Shown: positions 51,981-61,081, numbered from the stretch's first letter. The stretch: DNA of 64,000 nucleotides from Mucilaginibacter psychrotolerans (GCF_004519315.1 NZ_SOZE01000002.1:124001-188000), one strand, 5' to 3'. Translations and numbers: made by a program. The notes: generated by a model not told the origin, from the letters alone.

Positions 51981-52400
51981 TTATAATTTACGGTCGGTTT
52001 CGGCAATGGGCATATCGTTAATGCTGGCAAAGCGTTTTTGCATATAGCCATCCTCATCAAACTCCCAAAGCTCGTTGCCGTAGCTGCGGTACCACTGGTC
52101 GGCTTCGTCGTGCCACTCATATTCAAAACGCACGGCCATCCGGTTTTCACGGAAACCCCAAAGCTCCTTTTTAAGCTTATAATCCAGTTCCTTTTCCCAC
52201 TTGCTGGTTAAAAAGGCTTTGATTTCTTCGCGTCCGTTGATAAAATCGGTCCGGTTTCGCCATTCCGAATCTATGGTATAGGCCAGGCTCACTTTCTCCG
52301 GGTCGCGTGTGTTCCAGGCATCTTCCGCCGCCTGCACTTTTTGCAGGGCAGTTTCCATGTTGAATGGCGGCAGTGGATATCGTTTGTTTGCTATGCTCAT
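51981..52400 (-). CDS. DUF1348/NTF2-like protein
   Basis: A 139-residue protein with a cystatin/NTF2-like fold. Family blocks: [77 protein letters not shown] and the end [10 protein letters not shown]. Length is standard. Its neighbours are an AraC regulator downstream and an AhpD-like protein upstream (26 nt), which together look like a small stress-response unit. Confidence 0.85.
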   Translation of the reverse strand: MSIANKRYPLPPFNMETALQKVQAAEDAWNTRDPEKVSLAYTIDSEWRNRTDFINGREEIKAFLTSKWEKELDYKLKKELWGFRENRMAVRFEYEWHDEADQWYRSYGNELWEFDEDGYMQKRFASINDMPIAETDRKL

Positions 52401-52426
52401 GGTTTTATGGTTTTGCCTGCCGGTTA

Positions 52427-52960
52427 TTACAATACCGGTGCTACAGGAAAATCCACTGCAATATCTGTTAAATTATGCAGGTAATTCATGGCTGTTTTAT
52501 CGCTTATCTGTAAAATTAAATCTACCAGGTTTTCGTTGGTGTAGCCGTTTGCGTAAAAATCGTTTACAGCCTCTTCTGTAGCCCTGCCGCGGTCGGCGGT
52601 AATTTCTGCAGCCAGCTTAACCAGCGCGTTCAACTTTGCGTTTTCGCTTTTGCCTTTGCGCAGGTCTAGTATCTGCTCATCGGTAAAGCCGTTCATTTTG
52701 CCTATTACGGTGTGGGCGCTTAAGCAATATGCACAACCATTTACCTGGCTTACAATCAAGTTAACGGCCTCTTTTTCTTTATTGGATAATGTGGTTTTTG
52801 CGTTTTGGTAGGCCAGGTAGCGGCCAAGACCAGCATCGGAGTAAGCGATGGTGGCGTACAGGTTTGGTACAAAGCCCAGGGCTTTTTTCAGGTTATCAAA
52901 TATGGCCTGGTTGGCTGGGGATACTTCTTCGCGGGTAGGTATTAAAAATTGCTTTTTCAT
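52427..52960 (-). CDS. AhpD-like carboxymuconolactone decarboxylase family protein
   Basis: A 177-residue peroxidase-like protein read from ATG 52960 ([18 protein letters not shown]). The active site is [15 protein letters not shown] (CxxC...H), as in AhpD-like alkylhydroperoxidases, with [19 protein letters not shown] before it. Members reduce organic peroxides using a dithiol. It is the first gene of the unit that continues with the DUF1348 and AraC genes, and is divergent from the DUF4184 gene, 131 nt away. Confidence 0.88.
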   Translation of the reverse strand: MKKQFLIPTREEVSPANQAIFDNLKKALGFVPNLYATIAYSDAGLGRYLAYQNAKTTLSNKEKEAVNLIVSQVNGCAYCLSAHTVIGKMNGFTDEQILDLRKGKSENAKLNALVKLAAEITADRGRATEEAVNDFYANGYTNENLVDLILQISDKTAMNYLHNLTDIAVDFPVAPVL

Positions 52961-53091
52961 TTTACTGTGCTTTTGTTTGTCGTTATTGACAATACAAAGG
53001 TGCAGCATCCCGCCATCCCGGTAAATGGATAAAGGGCGCAAGTACATGGATAGTTTTCCCTGCAATACCTTTCCTTTTTGTACATTAGCTT

Positions 53092-53856
53092 ATGCCTTTC
53101 ACTTTTGCACACCCCGCTATCGTATTACCTTTAGGTCGTTTGTCCAAGCGGACGGTATCGTTAACAGCTTTAGTAATCGGCAGCATGATTCCCGATTTTG
53201 AATATTTTATCCGGATGAAATTGATAGGTATCTACGGGCATAGCTTGGGCGGCTTATTTTGGTTCGACCTGCCGCTTGGCATGCTTGTATATTTTGCCTA
53301 TCAGCGCCTCGTAAAAAAACATCTTATTGATTATCTGCCCGCATACTTAAACCGCCGATTCTCTACCTATAAAAGCATCGATGCCGGTGGCGTATCTGCC
53401 AAAGGTGTTATTACTATAATGATTTGCCTCTTAATAGGCTCGGCATCGCACCTTTTTTGGGATGGCTTTACGCACAAGCAACGGTATTTTGCCGCGCACT
53501 TCCCCATATTTACTTCAACTATTAACCTCGTAGGACATCCGGTTTTCGTTTACAAATTCTTGCAGCACTGCAGTACTGTAATTGGTTTCAGCGTAATTGG
53601 AATTGCTATAACACGGCTGCCAAAAGGCGAGGCAAGCGGCCAGCAAAATAAAGCCCGTTTTTGGCTTAGTGTTTCGGCTATAATGTTGTTGGTGCTGGCC
53701 ATAAAAGCCATTGCATGCATTAAAACATGGAATAGCCAAAGTGAGTTTCCATACGGCGACATTATTGTAACCGCCATTTCCGGATTATTACTTGGGCTTT
53801 TGTTGGTTGGCAGTTATGCACGCAACAAAAAAGGCCCCATAGCTGGAGCCTTCTAA
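53092..53856 (+). CDS. DUF4184 membrane protein
   Basis: A 254-residue integral membrane protein. The N-terminus MPFTFAHPAIVLPL with a conserved FAHP motif, GSMIPDFEYFI, the loop SHLFWDGFTH and LVGHPVFVYKFLQ are DUF4184 marks; His and Asp in these loops look like metal ligands similar to those of membrane hydrolases (YdjM-like). About six helices. Its last codons overlap a terminator that serves the convergent gene. Confidence 0.85.
   Translation: MPFTFAHPAIVLPLGRLSKRTVSLTALVIGSMIPDFEYFIRMKLIGIYGHSLGGLFWFDLPLGMLVYFAYQRLVKKHLIDYLPAYLNRRFSTYKSIDAGGVSAKGVITIMICLLIGSASHLFWDGFTHKQRYFAAHFPIFTSTINLVGHPVFVYKFLQHCSTVIGFSVIGIAITRLPKGEASGQQNKARFWLSVSAIMLLVLAIKAIACIKTWNSQSEFPYGDIIVTAISGLLLGLLLVGSYARNKKGPIAGAF
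53826..53852 (-). terminator. Terminator inside the 3' end of the convergent gene
   Basis: AAGGC(C)CC...GG(A)GCCTT stem (53831-53852) with the A-run 53826-53832 as the T-tail on the minus strand. It ends the zinc-ribbon transcript within the last codons of the DUF4184 gene. Confidence 0.7.
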
Positions 53857-53881
53857 ATATAAATTTATAGTTGGTTGCGTG

Positions 53882-54625
53882 TTATGCGTTCTCTTCTTCC
53901 AAAGCCATCAGCTCATCAACCAATATACGGCCGCAGTGCTCACAAACGATGATTTTTTTGCGCTGGCGTATATCGCTCTGGCGCTGAGGAGGTATTTGGT
54001 TAAAGCAGCCTGCGCATGAATCGCGCTGTATGGTTACTACCGCCAAGCCGTTCTTTGCATTGTTGCGCAGGCGGTTGTAAGCAGTAAGCAGGCGTTCTTC
54101 TATATTAACGGTAGCTTTATCGGCCTGGCTGTTCAGCTCGTTTTCTTCCTTTTCGGTTTCGGCAGTAATGGTACCCAGTTCGTCTTTCTTAGCGTCAAGG
54201 TCGGCACGGCGGGCATCTAAATCAGCCTGTGCTTTCTCGTAGATGGCGGTTTTAGACGCTATCTCGAAACCAAACTCGCGTATTTTCTTCTCGCTTACCT
54301 GTATATCCAAGCCCTGTATCTCAATTTCTTTAGAGATAGCATCGTACTCGCGGTTGTTTTTAACCTCGTTAAGCTGGGCTTCGTATTTCTTGGTGTTGGC
54401 TTGCGATTCCTTGATGATGTTTTTGCGTGTTACAATCTCGTCTTCAAGGTCGTCCAGCTCGTTCTTTATTTTTTGTATGCGGGTTTCTAATCCGGCTACG
54501 TCATCTTCCAGATCGGCAACTTCCATAGGCAATTCGCCGCGTACCTGGCGTATCTTGTCAATTTTGGTGTGGATGGTTTGCAGGTCGTATAAAGCTTTAA
54601 GCTTTTGTTCTACAGTTTGTTCCAT
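53882..54625 (-). CDS. Coiled-coil protein with C4 zinc ribbon
   Basis: A 247-residue protein: about 180 residues of antiparallel coiled coil (ELPMEVADLEDDVAGLETRI, IKNELDDLEDEIVTRKN, EVKNNREYDAISKEIEIQGL) and a C-terminal C4 zinc ribbon with CAGC and CEHC. The NNREYDAISKEIE block is a strong family mark. Such proteins bind nucleic acid or act as chaperone-like factors. It overlaps the Nif3 stop (TAATG), an arrangement commonly conserved. Confidence 0.9.
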   Translation of the reverse strand: MEQTVEQKLKALYDLQTIHTKIDKIRQVRGELPMEVADLEDDVAGLETRIQKIKNELDDLEDEIVTRKNIIKESQANTKKYEAQLNEVKNNREYDAISKEIEIQGLDIQVSEKKIREFGFEIASKTAIYEKAQADLDARRADLDAKKDELGTITAETEKEENELNSQADKATVNIEERLLTAYNRLRNNAKNGLAVVTIQRDSCAGCFNQIPPQRQSDIRQRKKIIVCEHCGRILVDELMALEEENA

Positions 54626-55722
54626 TAAATATAATATTTGACGGGGTTTGTATTTACTTTTGTTAAACGGACCGCAAAGTTAACAAATTTATTTTGAATA
54701 ATTTCATGCAATAATTGTTGCGTAAATTGCTCACTTTCAAAATGTCCGATGTCTGCAATCACTATCTTTCCTTCGGCATCAAAAAACTCGTGATATTTGT
54801 AATCTGCGGTGATAAAAATGTCGGCCCCGGCCGCTATGGCCTGCTTCAATAAAAAGCCCCCCGAGCCACCGCAAACCGCCACTTTTTTGATGGGTTTTCC
54901 CGTAAATTCGGTATACCTTATAACGCTTGTGCGCATTTTTTCTTTTACATCAGCTAAAAAAGCACCGGCATCCTTTGCGTTTTCCAACTCGCCTATCATA
55001 CCGCTACCTACCTGCTGGTTTTGGTTAGTGAGCGCATAAAGGTCATACGCTACCTCCTCGTAGGGATGAGCCAGCACCAGGGCCATTATTATTTTACTTT
55101 CCAGGTTGGCGGGGTAAATGCTTTCGATACGAATCTCATGCTCGCGGTGGCGTTTGCCCGGCTCGCCCACATAGGGCTTGGCATGTTCGTTTGCTTTAAA
55201 GGTACCGAAACCTTCGGCATTAAAGCTCACCTCGCTGTAGTTGCCAATATTGCCGGCCCCTGCGGCAAACAACGCGTTGCGCACATCTTCTGCTTGTGCA
55301 ACGGGTACATAGGTTACCAGCTTTTTTAATAATTGCTGCTTGGGGGTCAGTATTCGGCTATTCTTTAAACCCAGCGTTTCACAAATGCGCGCGTTTACCC
55401 CCGTCATGATGTGATCCAGGTTAGTATGAATGGCGTAGATAGCGATGTTGTGGCGGATAGCTTTCTCTACCACGCGCTCCACATAGGTTTTGCCGTTGAA
55501 CTTCTTAAGTCCCTTAAAAACGATGGGGTGATGCGACACGATTACCTGGCAGCCGGTGGCAATGGCTTCGTCTACCACGGCTTCGGTACAATCCAGCGAG
55601 ATGAGCGCCTGGTGGATATCGGCATCCGGGTGGCCGACGATTAGGCCCGAATTATCATAATCTTCCTGGTAAGCCAAGGGCGCCAGGCTCTCCAGATAAG
55701 CGGTAAGCTGTGCTAATTTCAT
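54625..55722 (-). CDS. Nif3-like dinuclear metal centre protein
   Basis: A 365-residue Nif3/YqfO family protein. Metal ligands appear in QVIVSHHPIVFKGLK, IYAIHTNLDHIMTGVN and the C-terminal IADIGHFESEQF. A middle PII-like (CutA-like) insert of about 110 residues is present, as in the longer Bacillus-type members (KLVTYVPVAQAEDVRNALFA). The start is ATG 55722. Relatives have been proposed as GTP cyclohydrolase type 2 or NIF3-like hydrolases; no firm role is known. Confidence 0.92.
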   Translation of the reverse strand: MKLAQLTAYLESLAPLAYQEDYDNSGLIVGHPDADIHQALISLDCTEAVVDEAIATGCQVIVSHHPIVFKGLKKFNGKTYVERVVEKAIRHNIAIYAIHTNLDHIMTGVNARICETLGLKNSRILTPKQQLLKKLVTYVPVAQAEDVRNALFAAGAGNIGNYSEVSFNAEGFGTFKANEHAKPYVGEPGKRHREHEIRIESIYPANLESKIIMALVLAHPYEEVAYDLYALTNQNQQVGSGMIGELENAKDAGAFLADVKEKMRTSVIRYTEFTGKPIKKVAVCGGSGGFLLKQAIAAGADIFITADYKYHEFFDAEGKIVIADIGHFESEQFTQQLLHEIIQNKFVNFAVRLTKVNTNPVKYYI

Positions 55723-55789
55723 ATAAGCGAAGGTAATACAGGATTGAGGAGATTAAAAAGATTGTCAGGGTTTTTTATACTTTAGATTT

Positions 55790-55984
55790 ATGGAGACAAT
55801 AATCATCCACCCTAATACAAAAGAAAAAGCGATTGCTGTAAAAATTTTTCTAAAAGAGCTTAAAATCCCGTTTGAAGAAATCCCCAATTACGATACTGCG
55901 TTTGTTGAAAAAATAAACCGTTGTGAAGAGGATTTTAAAGCGGGGCGTTATAAACAAATCGAAATAAAAGACCTTTGGAAATAA
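55790..55984 (+). CDS. Orphan antitoxin (DUF2683-like)
   Basis: A 64-residue protein of the same family as the antitoxin at 8519-8722 (shared IPFEE, YD..F..KI and the end DLWK). No toxin gene follows: the 200 nt downstream of its stop carry a short repeat and no YoeB-like frame. The start is the ATG at 55790 (METIIIHPNTKEKAIAVK). It is either a solitary antitoxin that may protect against the YoeB-type toxin of this genome or a remnant. Confidence 0.75.
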   Translation: METIIIHPNTKEKAIAVKIFLKELKIPFEEIPNYDTAFVEKINRCEEDFKAGRYKQIEIKDLWK

Positions 55985-55998
55985 ATCGACAGGCAAAT

Positions 55999-56042
55999 CT
56001 CTGTGTCCTTCTGCGCCTCCTCTGTGCGCTCTGTGGTTAAAA
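55999..56042. repeat. CTCTGTGxxC-type intergenic repeat
   Basis: Low-complexity alternation (CTCTGTGTCCTTCTGCGCCT, then CCTCTGTGCGCTCTGTGGTT) right after the orphan antitoxin. From memory, similar tracts lie between genes in many Bacteroidetes genomes; no second copy was seen in this window. Confidence 0.4.
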
Positions 56043-56181
56043 ATCACCACTAACAAACAAAGACCAAAACGCCTGTAATATTTTCTTTGGTGGGCCAATC
56101 GCCGCCGGGCGCTGTGGCCCTTCCCAATGCTTACAATCGTTTCGGTCTTCCGGGGTTTTAAGCCCGTTGATTACTATCTTA

Positions 56182-56289
56182 TCAGGCTTTCTTAGCCTTT
56201 GCGGTTTTCAGGTCGTTCTGTAACAGCGCCAGTAGTTCTTTATCGAAGCGCACGGTTAGTTTATCGGTGTTTTTGTTAAGCGTTTTCAT
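56182..56289 (-). CDS. Very small protein, ribbon-helix-helix-like start
   Basis: A 35-codon frame with an ATG (MKTLNKNTDKLTVRF, DKELLALLQNDLKTAKAKKA). The segment KLTVRFDKELLALLQ resembles the strand-helix start of a ribbon-helix-helix DNA-binding protein, without the second helix. It may be a truncated gene or a real micro-protein; support is weak. The remaining 56043-56181 shows only a GGGCCA...TGGCCC dyad. Confidence 0.3.
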   Translation of the reverse strand: MKTLNKNTDKLTVRFDKELLALLQNDLKTAKAKKA

Positions 56290-56330
56290 GTGTATATGTA
56301 TTTAAAGTTTGGGGTGATGTTTTCTGTTAA

Positions 56331-56699
56331 TTATTCCTGAACGGCCATTTTGGTAATTTGGAAAGACTCATAAGCCATTTTTTGGTTGTATTCGGTGGCC
56401 AGGGAGCGGTGGTTAACCAAATCTATGATGGTACCGATCAAACAAAAACCACCGGTAAACAAGTAAAGTAGGCCCATTACGGTTTGCCCGGTAACAAAGC
56501 GTTGCACACCGTTAATTAAAACAAAACCTAGCAAGGTGTAGATAAGTATTTCCTGCGGGCTGCGCCTTTTGCCTGAGTAAACCATATAAAAATATTGCTT
56601 TTGCCTTTCGCTTAGGCCGTTTGTTGCCTGCTGCAAAAACATCATTTCTTCGGTTGTTATATCCGAGAAGGTCATATAAGGATCGTAGTGCGTGTTCAT
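56331..56699 (-). CDS. TM2 domain protein
   Basis: A 122-residue membrane protein with a TM2 domain: EILIYTLLGFVLINGVQRFV, TGQTVMGLLYLFTGGFCLIG and the typical end TIIDLVNH. The N-terminal 45 residues are soluble (TTEEMMFLQQATNGLSERQK). TM2 proteins are found in many Bacteroidetes next to a DUF2752 gene, as here. Function unknown. Confidence 0.85.
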   Translation of the reverse strand: MNTHYDPYMTFSDITTEEMMFLQQATNGLSERQKQYFYMVYSGKRRSPQEILIYTLLGFVLINGVQRFVTGQTVMGLLYLFTGGFCLIGTIIDLVNHRSLATEYNQKMAYESFQITKMAVQE

Positions 56700-56853
56700 G
56701 GCTGTAATTTTTTAATGTTTGTGATGATTGATGATGTAAAACTACATCCAAACACGATCGTGGTCAATGCATTATTGGCAGCCTGTGATAAAGTATCGGT
56801 AAACAAGGCAGATTTTGCGGTGAAACTGGCCCGGAGCTTTAACGGAGAGAAAT

Positions 56854-57168
56854 TTATCGGTGAGTATCGACACGCTGCATGCGGGCAAGATAGTTTACCG
56901 GGAAAATAAGGGTATATATCCTGTACAATATGCCAAGCACCGCCGGTATGCCCAGCCAATGGGCATGGAAAGAAGCGCGAATATCGCCATGGAACAAATA
57001 AGCAATAGCGTGGCCCAGCCCGCAGCCCGGGCACCAGGCAATACCCATGGCCTTTAGTGGGCATAAACTAAAATGCGATGGCCCCGCCGGGTTGGTAAAC
57101 ACCAGGCAAGCCATCGCAGCTATCCAAAATACAAGTTCGAAGTACCTGTTAAAAAGCTTTTTAATCAA
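56854..57168 (-). CDS. DUF2752 membrane protein
   Basis: A 104-residue membrane protein of the DUF2752 family. The family block is CPLKAMGIAWCPGCGLGHAI followed by AYLFHGDIRASFHAHWLGIP, with Cys and His that may bind a metal. A TTG start at 57168 (MIKKLFNRYFELVFWIAAMA) matches the usual N-terminus of relatives and overlaps the DUF4199 stop by 8 nt; an ATG at 57207 would extend into that gene. It lies between TM2 and DUF4199 genes on the same strand. Confidence 0.8.
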   Translation of the reverse strand: MIKKLFNRYFELVFWIAAMACLVFTNPAGPSHFSLCPLKAMGIAWCPGCGLGHAIAYLFHGDIRASFHAHWLGIPAVLGILYRIYTLIFPVNYLARMQRVDTHR

Positions 57169-57577
57169 CTCTGTTACTGCGCGTGGTGAGCAGTAAAGAT
57201 ACGCCAAAAGCCATAATTACGCCAACAAGCAATGCGCCAAAAATGCGGCCGCTAAAGGCCTGCAGTGTTGGGTCCTGAGCGCTTATGCCGCCCCAGTTTA
57301 TAAAAATAATACCGATAAACGTGGTTAGCGCACCGCCCACCAGCAGTATCTTAAAGCTTTGGATAAGCGCCTCTAAAAAGCCCATCTTTCCCTTTAGCTC
57401 GCCATCGCGAAAGTTCTTTACGCCGAAATAAAGGCCGATTAGCGGTATGAGTACCGAAACGTATTCTATGGTGGCCACCTTGCTATCGGTGAGGTCGGCA
57501 TGGCTGCCGCGCAGCACAAAAAGCCATATGGTGCTTAATACACCTATCACTATGCCGAATATTACTGAATTTTTCAT
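57161..57577 (-). CDS. DUF4199 membrane protein
   Basis: A 138-residue four-helix membrane protein of the DUF4199 family: MKNSVIFGIVIGVLSTIWLF, YVSVLIPLIGLYFGVKNFRD, ILLVGGALTTFIGIIFINW and FGALLVGVIMAFGVSLLL. The YFGVKNFRD block after the second helix is typical. Bacteroidetes-restricted; function unknown. First gene of a minus-strand group with DUF2752 and TM2. Confidence 0.82.
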   Translation of the reverse strand: MKNSVIFGIVIGVLSTIWLFVLRGSHADLTDSKVATIEYVSVLIPLIGLYFGVKNFRDGELKGKMGFLEALIQSFKILLVGGALTTFIGIIFINWGGISAQDPTLQAFSGRIFGALLVGVIMAFGVSLLLTTRSNRVD

Positions 57578-57690
57578 GTTGCAAAAACTTTAGTTATGGT
57601 TTTGGTTGGCGCTGCCTATCAGCAGCGAAATATCATTTAAAAGTAAAGTATCCGCCGTTTTGTTTGCTCAAATGTTGCATAATTAACAGC

Positions 57691-57712
57691 AGGGCTCTTA
57701 AAGCCCTTTTTT
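57691..57712 (+). terminator. Terminator-like hairpin just upstream of the mfd promoter box
   Basis: AGGGCT-CTTA-AAGCCCT followed by six T, on the plus strand, although no plus-strand gene lies in the preceding 1.7 kb except the orphan antitoxin. A second dyad CGCTGC-CTATCA-GCAGCG sits at 57611-57628. Confidence 0.6.
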
Positions 57713-57715
57713 GCC

Positions 57716-57723
57716 TATATTTG
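57716..57723 (+). promoter_or_regulatory. -7 promoter box (TAnnTTTG) of mfd
   Basis: TATATTTG, a perfect fit to the Bacteroidetes -7 consensus, 7 nt before the TTG start of mfd. Such a short distance implies a near-leaderless transcript. Confidence 0.5.
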
Positions 57724-57730
57724 CATCGTT

Positions 57731-60700
57731 TTGAATATCCGCGATATATTAGACAGGTATAAGGCCGACGAACGGATAAAGGCATTGGCGCAGGCGCTTA
57801 ATGCCGGTAAAAATCCAAGGGTGCAGCTGAGGGGGTTAGTCGGATCGGGCGATGCGGCCATGGCTGCTGCATCTTATTTTTTGCAGCACAAGCATATGAT
57901 ATTCGTGCTGCCAGAGCGGGAAGAAGCGGCTTACTTCCAGGCCGACCTGGAAAGCCTTACCGGTAAAGAGGCTTTGCTTTTCCCATCATCATACCGCAAA
58001 CCATTCGAATTTACCCAGCCCGATAGCAGCAATGTATTGGCCCGCGCCGAAGTATTGAACGAGCTTAACCACGCTACCGAATACGGCCAACTCATTGTTA
58101 CCTACCCCGAAGCTATTGCCGAAAAGGTGATAGACCGTGCCTCTCTCGAAAAAAACACGCTCGAAATTGCCGTCAATAATAAGCTGAGCATCGACTTCAT
58201 CAGCGAGTTTTTGGTGGAGTATGATTTCGACCGGGTGGATTTTGTTTACGAGCCTGGGCAGTTCTCGGTACGCGGGGGCATCGTAGATATCTTCTCCTTT
58301 TCGCACGATTTGCCTTACCGGGTAGAGTTTTTCGGCGATGCTATCGAATCGATACGCACGTTTGAGATAGAGAGCCAGCTATCGGTAGAGAAGGTGAAGA
58401 ATATCACCATCGTGCCCAACGTACAATCTAAATTCCTTACCGAGAATAATATCTCCTTGTTGGAATATGTAGAAGCCGGCACCCAGGTGTGGATAAAGGA
58501 TGTACAGTTTACGCTGGATATTATCCAAACCGGGCATAAAAAAGCCACCCAATTGTGGAAGGCCCTTACTGCCGAGGAAAAAAACCAGAACCCCGATTGG
58601 ATAGACCCCAAATTTAGCTTTACCGACGAAAAACTGATAGCCGATCAGCTGCACGATTTCCCGCTGGTGGAATTTGGCAAGCAGTTCTTTTACCATGATG
58701 CCGCGCAAATTATGTTCGATATGCGCCCGCAGCCGTCGTTCAACAAGGATTTTAGCCTGCTGATACATAATTTCAAAAACAACGAGGCCGAAAAGATAGA
58801 GAACTACATCCTTACCGATAGCGCAAGGCAGGTAGAACGCCTCTACGCCATTTTGGATGATCTGGATAAAACGGTGAAGTTTACGCCGCTCAGTATTTCT
58901 ATCCGCGAAGGTTTTATAGACCGCGAGCAAAAGCTCGCCTGTTATACTGATCACCAGATATTCGATCGTTACTATAAATACAAGCTTAAGAAAGGTTACC
59001 AACGCTCGCAGGCCATCACGCTGAAGGAACTGCGCGATTTGAAGCCCGGCGACTTCATTACCCATATAGACCATGGCATAGGCAAATATGCCGGGCTGGA
59101 AAAAGTAGAGGTGAATGGCAAGGTACAGGAGATGATCCGTTTGGTTTATGCCGATAACGACCTGCTGTATGTAAACATCAACTCGCTAAACCGCATCAGC
59201 AAATACAGCGGCAAAGAGGGTACACAACCGCGCATGAACAAGCTGGGCACCGATACCTGGGAACGGCTGAAGAAAACAACAAAAAAAAAAGTTAAGGATA
59301 TAGCCCGCGACCTCATCAAACTTTACGCCCTGCGTAAAGCACAGGATGGGAACGCTTTTTCGCCCGATAGTTACCTGCAAACCGAACTGGAGGCGTCCTT
59401 TTTATACGAAGATACGCCCGACCAGGAAAAAGCCACCGTAGATTTTAAAAAGGATATGGAATCGCCGCACCCGATGGACCGCCTTATTTGCGGCGACGTA
59501 GGGTTTGGTAAAACCGAGATAGCTGTCCGCGCTGCATTTAAAGCCGTTGCCGATAGCAAGCAGGTGGCTATACTGGTACCGACGACCATATTAGCCGCCC
59601 AGCATTATAAAACCTTTAGCGACCGCCTGAAGGGCTTCCCTGTGAATATCGATTACATCAACCGCTTTAAAACCACCAAACAGATAAAAGACACGCTTGC
59701 TAAGTTGAAAGAGGGCAAGGTGGATATCATTATAGGCACCCACCGCCTGGTGAGCAAGGATGTGAAGTTTAAAGATCTGGGCTTGATGATTATTGATGAG
59801 GAGCAAAAATTCGGTGTATCCGTTAAGGAAAAGCTGAAGCAGATGCGCGCCAATGTGGATACCCTGACGCTTACGGCCACACCCATCCCGCGTACGCTGC
59901 ATTTCTCTTTGATGGGTGCGCGCGACCTTTCTATCATATCTACCCCGCCGCCAAATCGCCAGCCGGTAGTTACCGAACTGCACGTGTTTAACGATAAGCT
60001 CATTAAAGAGGCCGTAGAGCACGAGATTGAGCGCGACGGACAAGTATTCTTTATACATAACCGCGTGGCCGATCTGCCTCAGCTGGGCGGCATGATACAC
60101 AAGCTGGTGCCCAAAGCCCGCATAGGTATTGCCCACGGGCAGCTGGAAGGCGATGCACTGGAAGATGTGATGCTGAAATTTGTGAACCACGAATACGATG
60201 TGTTGGTGGCTACTACCATCATCGAAGCTGGTCTGGATATTCCCAACGCCAATACCATTATCATCAACTACGCCCATATGTTCGGGCTGAGTGATCTGCA
60301 CCAGATGCGCGGTCGTGTTGGGCGAAGCAATAAAAAAGCGTATTGTTATTTGTTGAGTCCGCCATTATCAACCCTTACTAATGAGGCCCGCAAGCGCCTT
60401 AGCGCGATAGAAGAATTCAGCGACCTGGGCAGTGGCTTCAACGTGGCCATGCGCGATTTGGATATCCGCGGCAGCGGTAACCTCCTCGGGGCCGAGCAAA
60501 GCGGCTTTATTGCCGAAATCGGCTTCGATATGTACCACAAGATATTGGACGAGGCCATACAGGAGCTGAAGGAAGACGAATTCAAAGGCGTATTCCCCGA
60601 TGAAAAGCCGAAGCCATTCATCAGCTTTACGCAGATAGATACCGACCAGGAAATACTGATACCCGACGAATATGTAACCAACATAGGCGAGCGTTATAAC

Positions 60701-61081
60701 TTGTACACCGAACTAAGCAAGCTGGAAAACGAAACCGAACTACAAGCCTTTAAGCAGCAACTGCACGATAGGTTTGGCCCGGTTCCCCTGCAGGTGAACG
60801 ATTTGCTGAATTCTATGCGCCTGCAATGGCTCGGAAAAACCATCGGTTTCGAAAAGGTATCATTGAAAAACAATGTACTGCGCGGCTACTTCATCACCAA
60901 CCAGCAGTCCGCCTATTTTGAAAGCGACGCCTTCCGCGAAGTGCTGGCGTTTGTACAGCGCAACCCACGCCGCACCAACCTCAAAGAAGTTAAAAACACC
61001 CTCCGCTTAAGCGTGGATAGGGTAGGGAATATTAATGAGGCACTGGAGGTTTTGGAGGAGTTGATGGTGGTTGGGGTGTAG
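57731..61081 (+). CDS. mfd: Transcription-repair coupling factor Mfd
   Basis: Translocase that removes stalled RNA polymerase and recruits UvrA. The 1116 residues begin at a TTG (MNIRDILDRYKADERI). In order: UvrB-like damage-recognition domain (about 1-420, with GIVDIFSFSHDLPYRVEFFG), the CarD-like RNA polymerase interaction domain (about 440-510: DFITHIDHGIGKYAGLEKV), the RecG-like ATPase with Walker A CGDVGFGKTE (about 587-595), DEEQ (about 688), LTATPIPRTLHFSLMGARDL and HQMRGRVGRSNKKAYCYLL, then the C-terminal TRCF domain. A run of ten A at 59281-59290 within the Lys-rich KKTTKKKVKD stretch is an obvious slippage site. Confidence 0.97.
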   Translation: MNIRDILDRYKADERIKALAQALNAGKNPRVQLRGLVGSGDAAMAAASYFLQHKHMIFVLPEREEAAYFQADLESLTGKEALLFPSSYRKPFEFTQPDSSNVLARAEVLNELNHATEYGQLIVTYPEAIAEKVIDRASLEKNTLEIAVNNKLSIDFISEFLVEYDFDRVDFVYEPGQFSVRGGIVDIFSFSHDLPYRVEFFGDAIESIRTFEIESQLSVEKVKNITIVPNVQSKFLTENNISLLEYVEAGTQVWIKDVQFTLDIIQTGHKKATQLWKALTAEEKNQNPDWIDPKFSFTDEKLIADQLHDFPLVEFGKQFFYHDAAQIMFDMRPQPSFNKDFSLLIHNFKNNEAEKIENYILTDSARQVERLYAILDDLDKTVKFTPLSISIREGFIDREQKLACYTDHQIFDRYYKYKLKKGYQRSQAITLKELRDLKPGDFITHIDHGIGKYAGLEKVEVNGKVQEMIRLVYADNDLLYVNINSLNRISKYSGKEGTQPRMNKLGTDTWERLKKTTKKKVKDIARDLIKLYALRKAQDGNAFSPDSYLQTELEASFLYEDTPDQEKATVDFKKDMESPHPMDRLICGDVGFGKTEIAVRAAFKAVADSKQVAILVPTTILAAQHYKTFSDRLKGFPVNIDYINRFKTTKQIKDTLAKLKEGKVDIIIGTHRLVSKDVKFKDLGLMIIDEEQKFGVSVKEKLKQMRANVDTLTLTATPIPRTLHFSLMGARDLSIISTPPPNRQPVVTELHVFNDKLIKEAVEHEIERDGQVFFIHNRVADLPQLGGMIHKLVPKARIGIAHGQLEGDALEDVMLKFVNHEYDVLVATTIIEAGLDIPNANTIIINYAHMFGLSDLHQMRGRVGRSNKKAYCYLLSPPLSTLTNEARKRLSAIEEFSDLGSGFNVAMRDLDIRGSGNLLGAEQSGFIAEIGFDMYHKILDEAIQELKEDEFKGVFPDEKPKPFISFTQIDTDQEILIPDEYVTNIGERYNLYTELSKLENETELQAFKQQLHDRFGPVPLQVNDLLNSMRLQWLGKTIGFEKVSLKNNVLRGYFITNQQSAYFESDAFREVLAFVQRNPRRTNLKEVKNTLRLSVDRVGNINEALEVLEELMVVGV

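Noticed and set aside
56688..56909. Plus-strand frame of 73 codons between TM2 and DUF2752 genes
   Set aside because: Overlaps the start of one and the end of another gene on the opposite strand, shows no family and no clear start signal; probably chance.
58379..59074. Antisense frame of 231 codons inside mfd
   Set aside because: Same reason: the sense strand is the conserved N-terminal half of Mfd.
59591..60301. Long antisense frame (236 codons) inside mfd
   Set aside because: The opposite strand codes the conserved Mfd motor domain; the antisense protein is His/Gln-rich with no domain. A shadow of codon bias.
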